NCBI RefSeq assembly: GCF_000293785.1
Contig: NZ_AKZI01000036.1
Coordinates: 102,278-166,277 of the forward strand
Direction of reading: 5' to 3'
DNA: 64,000 nucleotides
Source of the DNA: Rhodovulum sp. PH10
Lineage (GTDB): Bacteria > Pseudomonadota > Alphaproteobacteria > Rhizobiales > Xanthobacteraceae
In this document: positions 58,876-64,000 of the stretch, in pieces
Layout: each line of letters starts with the position of its first letter
Position numbering within the stretch: the stretch's first letter is position 1
The notes under the pieces: model-generated
What the model was told of the DNA's origin: nothing
Seen by the model: only the letters and a program-made list of their open reading frames with translations
Databases searched by the model: none
Made by a program: the position numbers and the translations under genes

Positions 58876-58912
58876 CCCCCCGCGCGAGTTTTCCTTGCAA
58901 GTCGTTTGCCAA
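58859..58912. repeat. Direct repeat of the rplJ -35 region
   Basis: TGCAAACCGTTTGCCAA (58859-58875) and TGCAAGTCGTTTGCCAA (58896-58912) differ at two positions and are 37 bases apart. Both include the TTGGCA -35 on the minus strand, so a second start point or a tandem regulator site is possible. Confidence 0.7.
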
Positions 58913-59594
58913 GCCCGAGGGTGGTCGGGCGGCCAGGGAAGGCGGCGGAGCGTCGGCGCGGCGCCGGCACGCGTTTCGGTTGCAGTTGCGGTGCACCGTC
59001 GATAGCACGGATCGGCCGGGAAGCGAAGCGCGGCGACGAACAGCGAAGCACGGCGACCAACGAGGCGGTCGACCGGCGAAGTGATCGCGAGGGAAGCGGA
59101 CGGCGCAGACGGACGGGGGGAGCCGGACGGGGCTCGGCCGGGGAAAAAAACGGCCATGGCGGCATCCGGCGTCCCGGAGCAGGGACCCGAACGCCGGTGC
59201 CACCATGGTTCAGACCGTATCCGGGGGCGTGGGACCCGGACGTCCGGCAGCCACGGACCGCACGCTCAGGACGATGCGACCCGACGATCGCGGGCCGGCA
59301 GTGCCCTCTCGATCGTTCGTCGACGACCTTACCTTCCGGCTCTCACGGTCGTCTTAAGCCGGCCGGTCGAAATCGATTCGATCCCGCGTCTTTTTTCCGC
59401 GCTCTCTTCCGCGCCGGTCGCCCGCTCCGGTGCCTGCCTGGCCGATCGCCGGGAGGAACCCGCCGCTGGGCCGATACGATGCGGAAAGACCTCTGCTATA
59501 AAAGGCGGATTCTTCGCATCGGCTCGGCGCCGGTCGCCCCGCCGATCGTCGCGCCGCCGATTGCCGTGTCGTCCATTCCCGCCGGAGACCTCCC

Positions 59595-60485
59595 ATGTCG
59601 CTGAAGCCGACCGCGCTGACCGCCCCCTACCGCATCACCAAGGGCAGCCGGTTCAAGCTGTCGGAGATCGCCCCCGACGACACCCGCGGCATCGACCTCG
59701 AGAAGGAGGAGGCGAAGGTCTTCGTCGCCGCCGGGGTGACCCGCCTCTCCGAGCTGCAGGAGAAGCTCTACGCCCAGGATCGCTGGTCGGTGCTGCTGAT
59801 CTTCCAGGCGATGGACGCGGCCGGCAAGGACGGCGCCATCAAGCACGTGATGTCGGGCATCAACCCGCAGGGCTGCCAGGTGTTTTCCTTCAAGCAGCCG
59901 TCCGCCAACGAGCTCGACCACGACTTCATGTGGCGCTGCGCGATCCGCCTGCCCGAGCGCGGCCGGATCGGCATCTTCAACCGCTCCTATTACGAGGAGG
60001 TGCTGGTCGCCCGCGTCCACCAGGAGGTGATCGAGAAGCAGAAGCTGCCGCAGAAGCTGGTCGGACGGCATTTGTTCGAGGAGCGCTACGAGGACATCGC
60101 CGCCTTCGAGCGGTACCTCTCCCGCAACGGCACGCTGATCCTGAAATTCTTCCTGCACGTCTCCAAGGACGAGCAGAAGAAGCGCTTCCTCGACCGCCTC
60201 GAGGAGCCGGCGAAGAACTGGAAGTTCTCCGCCGCGGACATCGCCGAGCGCGCTCACTGGAAGGACTATATGCAGGCCTACGAGGACGCGATCCGCGCGA
60301 CCGCCACCCCGTATGCGCCCTGGCACGTGGTGCCGGCCGACGACAAGTGGTTCGCCCGGCTGGTGATCGTCGAGACCATCGTCGAGGCGCTCGACAAGCT
60401 CGACCTGCATTTCCCGAAGGTCTCGAAGGCGCAGCGCGCCGAGCTGGAAAAGGCCCGCACCAAGCTCCTGAAAGAGAAGAAGTGA
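59595..60485 (+). CDS. ppk2: Polyphosphate kinase 2 (PPK2), probable class III
   Basis: A 296-residue polyphosphate:nucleotide phosphotransferase. Walker A is QAMDAAGKDGAIKHVMSG (residues about 71-88), the lid and Walker B region contain FNRSYYEEVLVARVHQE (about 128-144), and NRNGTLILKFFLHVSK-like (here LSRNGTLILKFFLHVSKDEQ) follows. The SGINPQGCQVFSFKQPSA segment resembles class III enzymes that phosphorylate both AMP and ADP from polyphosphate. GGAG lies 7 bases before the ATG. It stands alone on the plus strand. A GGAAC-N17-CGAT element at 59455-59480, one base off the EcfG consensus, may link it to the stress response. Confidence 0.95.
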   Translation: MSLKPTALTAPYRITKGSRFKLSEIAPDDTRGIDLEKEEAKVFVAAGVTRLSELQEKLYAQDRWSVLLIFQAMDAAGKDGAIKHVMSGINPQGCQVFSFKQPSANELDHDFMWRCAIRLPERGRIGIFNRSYYEEVLVARVHQEVIEKQKLPQKLVGRHLFEERYEDIAAFERYLSRNGTLILKFFLHVSKDEQKKRFLDRLEEPAKNWKFSAADIAERAHWKDYMQAYEDAIRATATPYAPWHVVPADDKWFARLVIVETIVEALDKLDLHFPKVSKAQRAELEKARTKLLKEKK

Positions 60486-60492
60486 GAAAGAC

Positions 60493-60518
60493 GGGCGGCC
60501 GGTGACACCGCCCTTCTT
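60493..60518 (+). terminator. Terminator after ppk2
   Basis: GGGCGG (60493-60498) and CCGCCC (60508-60513) form a 6-bp stem with a 9-base loop, followed by TTCTT, starting 8 bases after the ppk2 stop. Confidence 0.45.
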
Positions 60519-60729
60519 CGGATCCCGAAAGAACAGGCCGGCCGAGACCATGCGGCAGTTCCGCAACGCCGGCCCGTAAATCCGTCGTTTTGCGACCATT
60601 TCGGCGCCCGCTTCCTTGGCGGCCGGAAACCGCGTCTGCTAGCGTTTACATCTCGTTTACCCGCGCCGGGGTGTGCCCGGCATCGGCGGGCGATCGACGA
60701 CGGGGCGCACGCAGCAGGACGATGCCGGA

Positions 60730-63700
60730 ATGACGAGAGGAGCCGCCGACGGGACGCAGCGCACGGTTCGGTCCCGCCGGGGGCCACTGCCGTTCTTTGC
60801 GCGCGCTCTTCGGACGGCGGGGTGCCTCGCCGCCGGCCTCGCCCTCCTCGCCGCCCCGACAGCCCCGACAACTCCCGCCGCCGCCCAGTCGCTGCCGACC
60901 GGCGGCACGCCGACCGCCGGCACCGTCTCGATCGGCCAGCCCTCGCCGACCGGCCTCCTGGTCACCCAGACCAGCCCGACCGGCATCGTCGGCTGGAGCT
61001 CCTTCTCGATCGGCGCCGGCCACCAGGTGCATTTCGACAACGGCAGCGGCGCCACCTTGAACCGGGTGACCGGCCCCCTGCCCTCGTCGATCGACGGCCT
61101 TCTGACCGCCACCGGCAGCGTCTACCTGATCAACCCGGCCGGCATCACCGTCGGCCCGACCGGCGTGATCGAGACCGGCGGTAGCTTCGTCGGATCGACC
61201 CTCGACGTGCCGGACGCCGACTTCCTCGCCGGCGGCGCGCTGACCTTCGACGGCGGAAGCACCGCAGCGGTGGTCAATCTCGGCCGGATCGGCTCGGCCC
61301 GCGGCGACGTGATCCTGATCGGCCGCACCGTCGAGAACGACGGCGCCCTCACCGCCCCGAACGGCACCGTCGCGCTCGCCGCCGGCCGCGAGGTCTTGGT
61401 GAGCGACGGCTCGCTCGGCCAGGGCAAGGTGCAGGTGCGGGTCGCCGGCCCCGGCGGCAAGGTGGTGAACCGCGGAACCATCGCCGCCGCCGAGGTGGAG
61501 CTGCGCGCCAATGGCGGCAACGTCTATGCGCTCGCCGGCAACACCAACGGCATCGTCAAGGCGACCGGGGTCGCCAACAAGGGCGGCCGCATCTTCCTCA
61601 CCGCCGAGGGCGGCAAGGTCACGGCGACCCAGCGGATGGTCGCGCGGAAAGGGTCGACCAAAACCGCGAGCGGCGCCAGCCTCCCTGTCGCCGGCGGCGA
61701 CATCTTGATCGAGGCCGACGCGGTTTCGATATCCGGCACGCTCGACGCGGCGGGCGACGGCGACGCCGGCGGAAAAATCGTCGTCGCCGGCAGGACGATC
61801 GCGCTCGAGCCGGTCGCGGCGCTGGACGCCAGCGGCACCACAGGCGGCCTCGTGCTGATCGGCGGCGACCGCACCGGCGGCCACGATTTTACGACCCGCC
61901 TCCTCGACTACGCCATCCCGGCCGCCGAGACGGTGACCGTCGCGGCGGGCGCCACCATCCGCGCCGACGGCATGGCGGGCAGCGGCGGCAGCGTCGTCCT
62001 GTGGTCGGACGGAGCCACCCGCTTCGACGGCACCATCTCCGCGACCGGCACCGCCGGCGGCGGTTTCGTCGAAACCTCCGGCCATACGCTCGCCGTGTCC
62101 GGCCGGGTGAATGCGGGGCTCGGCGGCACCTGGCTGCTGGACCCCGCCGATCTGGTGATCGGGCCGTCGCTCGCGGAGAGCATCGAGGCGAGCCTCCAGG
62201 CCGGCACCGACGTCATCCAGACCACCTATGTCGACGGCGTCGTCGGCGACGGTGACATCCGCGTCGAGGAAAACGTCTCCATCGCTTGGAGCACCAGCGC
62301 GACGCTGATCTTCAGCGCCTACCGCAACATCGTGTTCGAGAGCGGCGCACTGATCACCGGCAGCGGCGGCGGCGCGCTGGTGCTGCGGGCCGACAACACC
62401 GGCACCGGCACGGGAACCGTGGTCTACGACGGCACCGCCCCGGTGATCGATTTTTCCGACGGCAGCCGGTCGGTCTCGATCTATTACAATCCGACCGACG
62501 GCTATGCCGAGCCGCAGTCGTTCGCCACGCTGGTGGCGCCGGGCACGGCCCTGACCGCCTCCATGCTGGTGAACGACGCCCGAGATCTCGCGGCGATCTC
62601 GCAAAACCTCGCCGGCACCTATGCGCTCGGCCGCGACATCGACCTTTCCGGCGTCACCGATTTCGCCGGCATCGCCGGCACCTTCACCGGCCTGTTCGAC
62701 GGCTACGGCGGCGAGGTCGGCCCGGTCCATGCGATCACCGGGCTCGGCTCGGGCACGCCGAGCGCCGGCCTGTTCGAGACGATCGGCACCGGAGGCCTCG
62801 TCCAGAATCTCGTGCTGACCGGCACGGTCACCGGCAACGGCGCAAATCCGGTCGGCATGCTCGCCGGCACCAATGAAGGCCTCGTGGACAACGTCCACGC
62901 CTATGGCACGCTCGCGACCGGCACCGCCGAGGAGGCGACCGCCGGCGGGCTGGTCGGGCTCAACACCGGCGACATTCGTCTCTCCAACGCCTTGGTGGCG
63001 ATCGCCGCCGACAGCGCATACGGCACCGTGGGCGGGCTGGTCGGCCGCAACGAGGGCACCATCACCGGCAGCGTCGCGCTCGGCGACATTTCTGCCGGAG
63101 AGGATGCGAGCGGCGCGACACTCGGCGGGCTGGTCGGCGCCAACGAGGGCACCATCGATCTCGCGCTCGCCTGGGGCGACGTGTCGGGCGGCGCCTTCTC
63201 GCGGGTCGGTGGGATCGCGGGGTCCAATTTCGGCACGGTCACGGGCTCGCTCGCCTACGGCGCCGCGAGCGGAGGGTCAGGCAGCACGGTCGGCGGGCTG
63301 GTCGGCCTGAACGACGGCACGGTCGAGACCTCCGGCGCCTTCGCGGCGGTGTCGACCACCGGGCCGGGCGGCGCGGCCGGCGGGCTGGTCGGCCAGAACA
63401 TCGGCAGCGTCTCGCAGTCGTTCGGCGCCGGCCCGGTGTCCGGCGACGACGGCACCACCATCGGCGGCCTCGTCGGCATCAACGGCACGCCCTGGTACGC
63501 CGCCGAGGCGACCGTCTCGCAGTCCTACGCCACCGCGGCGGTGACAGGCACCGGCAGCGCGGTCGCCGGCGGGCTGATCGGCACCAATGGCGGGTTTGTC
63601 GACCAGACCTATGCGGTCGGCGCCGTGAGCAGCGGCGAGGGCGGCACGGCGGGCGGGCTGATCGGCCGCAACGCCATCACACCGGTCGAGGGCAGCGGCC

Positions 63701-64000
63701 TTTTTGTCGGCGACGTCCAAAACTCCTATTGGGACACTCGAACGAGCGGCCTTTCGACGAGCGCCGCCGGCACGCCGATGACCACCGCAGCGCTGGTGCA
63801 GGGTTTGCCGGCGGGCTTCGACCCCGCCACCTGGGGCTCGCTGCCGGGCCAGAGCTATCCCTTCCTCGCCGGCACCCCTTATCCTTACGTGCCGGTGCCG
63901 CCGGACGATCCGGACCCGCCACCACCTCCGCCTCCGCCGCCACCACCACCTCCGCCGCCACCACCTCCGCCACCACCTCCGCCGCCTCCCCCGCCGGGGC
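60730..64000 (+). CDS. Large secreted adhesin, filamentous haemagglutinin type with GLUG repeats (3' end outside window)
   Basis: The first 1,090 residues of an uninterrupted frame that leaves the window. A signal peptide (basic start, then RTAGCLAAGLALLAAP, cleavage near AAAQ-SLP) precedes a two-partner-secretion domain (about residues 55-320: QTSPTGIVGWSSFSIGAG, SVYLINPAGITVGPTG, TNGIVKATGVANKGGRIFL, GGKVTATQRM). A beta-helical middle follows, then about ten GLUG repeats (residues about 710-980, core GGLVGxNxGT) and the closing NSYWDTRTSGLSTSAAGTPMT block. From residue about 1058 there is PDDPDP and then an unbroken run of more than 25 prolines to the end. ATG 60730 is the first plausible start. 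No TpsB transporter gene is visible. The role is probably surface adhesion or biofilm; the target is unknown. Confidence 0.92.
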   Translation, partial: MTRGAADGTQRTVRSRRGPLPFFARALRTAGCLAAGLALLAAPTAPTTPAAAQSLPTGGTPTAGTVSIGQPSPTGLLVTQTSPTGIVGWSSFSIGAGHQVHFDNGSGATLNRVTGPLPSSIDGLLTATGSVYLINPAGITVGPTGVIETGGSFVGSTLDVPDADFLAGGALTFDGGSTAAVVNLGRIGSARGDVILIGRTVENDGALTAPNGTVALAAGREVLVSDGSLGQGKVQVRVAGPGGKVVNRGTIAAAEVELRANGGNVYALAGNTNGIVKATGVANKGGRIFLTAEGGKVTATQRMVARKGSTKTASGASLPVAGGDILIEADAVSISGTLDAAGDGDAGGKIVVAGRTIALEPVAALDASGTTGGLVLIGGDRTGGHDFTTRLLDYAIPAAETVTVAAGATIRADGMAGSGGSVVLWSDGATRFDGTISATGTAGGGFVETSGHTLAVSGRVNAGLGGTWLLDPADLVIGPSLAESIEASLQAGTDVIQTTYVDGVVGDGDIRVEENVSIAWSTSATLIFSAYRNIVFESGALITGSGGGALVLRADNTGTGTGTVVYDGTAPVIDFSDGSRSVSIYYNPTDGYAEPQSFATLVAPGTALTASMLVNDARDLAAISQNLAGTYALGRDIDLSGVTDFAGIAGTFTGLFDGYGGEVGPVHAITGLGSGTPSAGLFETIGTGGLVQNLVLTGTVTGNGANPVGMLAGTNEGLVDNVHAYGTLATGTAEEATAGGLVGLNTGDIRLSNALVAIAADSAYGTVGGLVGRNEGTITGSVALGDISAGEDASGATLGGLVGANEGTIDLALAWGDVSGGAFSRVGGIAGSNFGTVTGSLAYGAASGGSGSTVGGLVGLNDGTVETSGAFAAVSTTGPGGAAGGLVGQNIGSVSQSFGAGPVSGDDGTTIGGLVGINGTPWYAAEATVSQSYATAAVTGTGSAVAGGLIGTNGGFVDQTYAVGAVSSGEGGTAGGLIGRNAITPVEGSGLFVGDVQNSYWDTRTSGLSTSAAGTPMTTAALVQGLPAGFDPATWGSLPGQSYPFLAGTPYPYVPVPPDDPDPPPPPPPPPPPPPPPPPPPPPPPPPPPG

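Larger units (their letters stand above)
58397..59594. other. Gene-free control region between rplJ and ppk2
   Basis: About 1.2 kb with no supported gene on either strand. It contains the rplJ promoter and long leader (58397-58875), a tandem duplication of the promoter's -35 area, and the start region of the plus-strand ppk2 gene. I found no tRNA and no remnants of rplK or rplA. The stretch 58920-59440 shows no structure I can support. Confidence 0.55.

Noticed and set aside
58397..59594. Possible tRNA or rplA/rplK remnant in the large gap
   Set aside because: No cloverleaf with a GGTTCGA-type loop and no L1 or L11 sequence in any frame.
63900..64000. Proline-codon run as a CRISPR or satellite array
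   Set aside because: It is an in-frame polyproline segment of the adhesin with mixed CCA, CCT, CCG and CCC codons and no spacers.

Overview
The window is GC-rich DNA from an alphaproteobacterium, most likely order Hyphomicrobiales (Rhizobiales). The evidence is the gene content: an ExoR homologue, a rhizobial-type GlnK, PopZ, a transaldolase/glucose-6-phosphate isomerase fusion, an HWE-family histidine kinase with a FAT GUY-like receiver, EcfG-type stress promoters, and one uninterrupted str-S10-spc-alpha ribosomal supercluster. The species cannot be fixed from sequence reading alone. About 54 protein genes are supported; nearly all lie on the minus strand. I see no tRNA, rRNA, CRISPR array, prophage or insertion sequence.

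Layout. 1-5.2 kb: the 3' end of xth, three tandem copies of a small coiled-coil membrane-anchor gene, exoR, a divergent 3-methyladenine glycosylase gene, and glnK. 5.2-11.6 kb: pcm-like methyltransferase, tolC, popZ and valS. 11.8-18.7 kb: a five-gene sugar-phosphate operon (tal-pgi, gnd, zwf, pgl and a GloB-like metallo-hydrolase). 18.9-20.5 kb: an HWE kinase and single-domain response regulator. 21.1-26.4 kb: htrA-like protease, rarA, a ParE-type toxin-antitoxin pair and a pseudouridine synthase with a very long disordered N-terminus. 26.5-45.4 kb: rpsL to rplQ, the complete ribosomal, EF-G, EF-Tu, SecY, Adk and RpoA cluster. 45.8-48.5 kb: a GH13 glucosidase and a class A beta-lactamase, lying where rpsL often directly follows rpoC. 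48.7-58.4 kb: rplJ-rplL-rpoB-rpoC. 58.4-59.6 kb: a gene-free control region. 59.6-64 kb, plus strand: a PPK2 polyphosphate kinase and the first 1,090 residues of a large secreted adhesin that runs off the window.

How the genes work together. The most coherent new signal is a stress-response node. Upstream of both the HWE kinase/receiver pair and the tal-pgi operon there is an exact GGAAC-N16-CGTT promoter, the signature of the general-stress sigma factor EcfG. The two promoters are about 1.7 kb apart and each lies 50-55 bases before its gene. This suggests that the signalling pair and the NADPH-producing pentose-phosphate/Entner-Doudoroff enzymes belong to one stress regulon. The rest is mostly growth machinery with strong sigma-70-like promoters (before rpsM, before rpsL and before rplJ) and good terminators (after rplQ and after rpoC).
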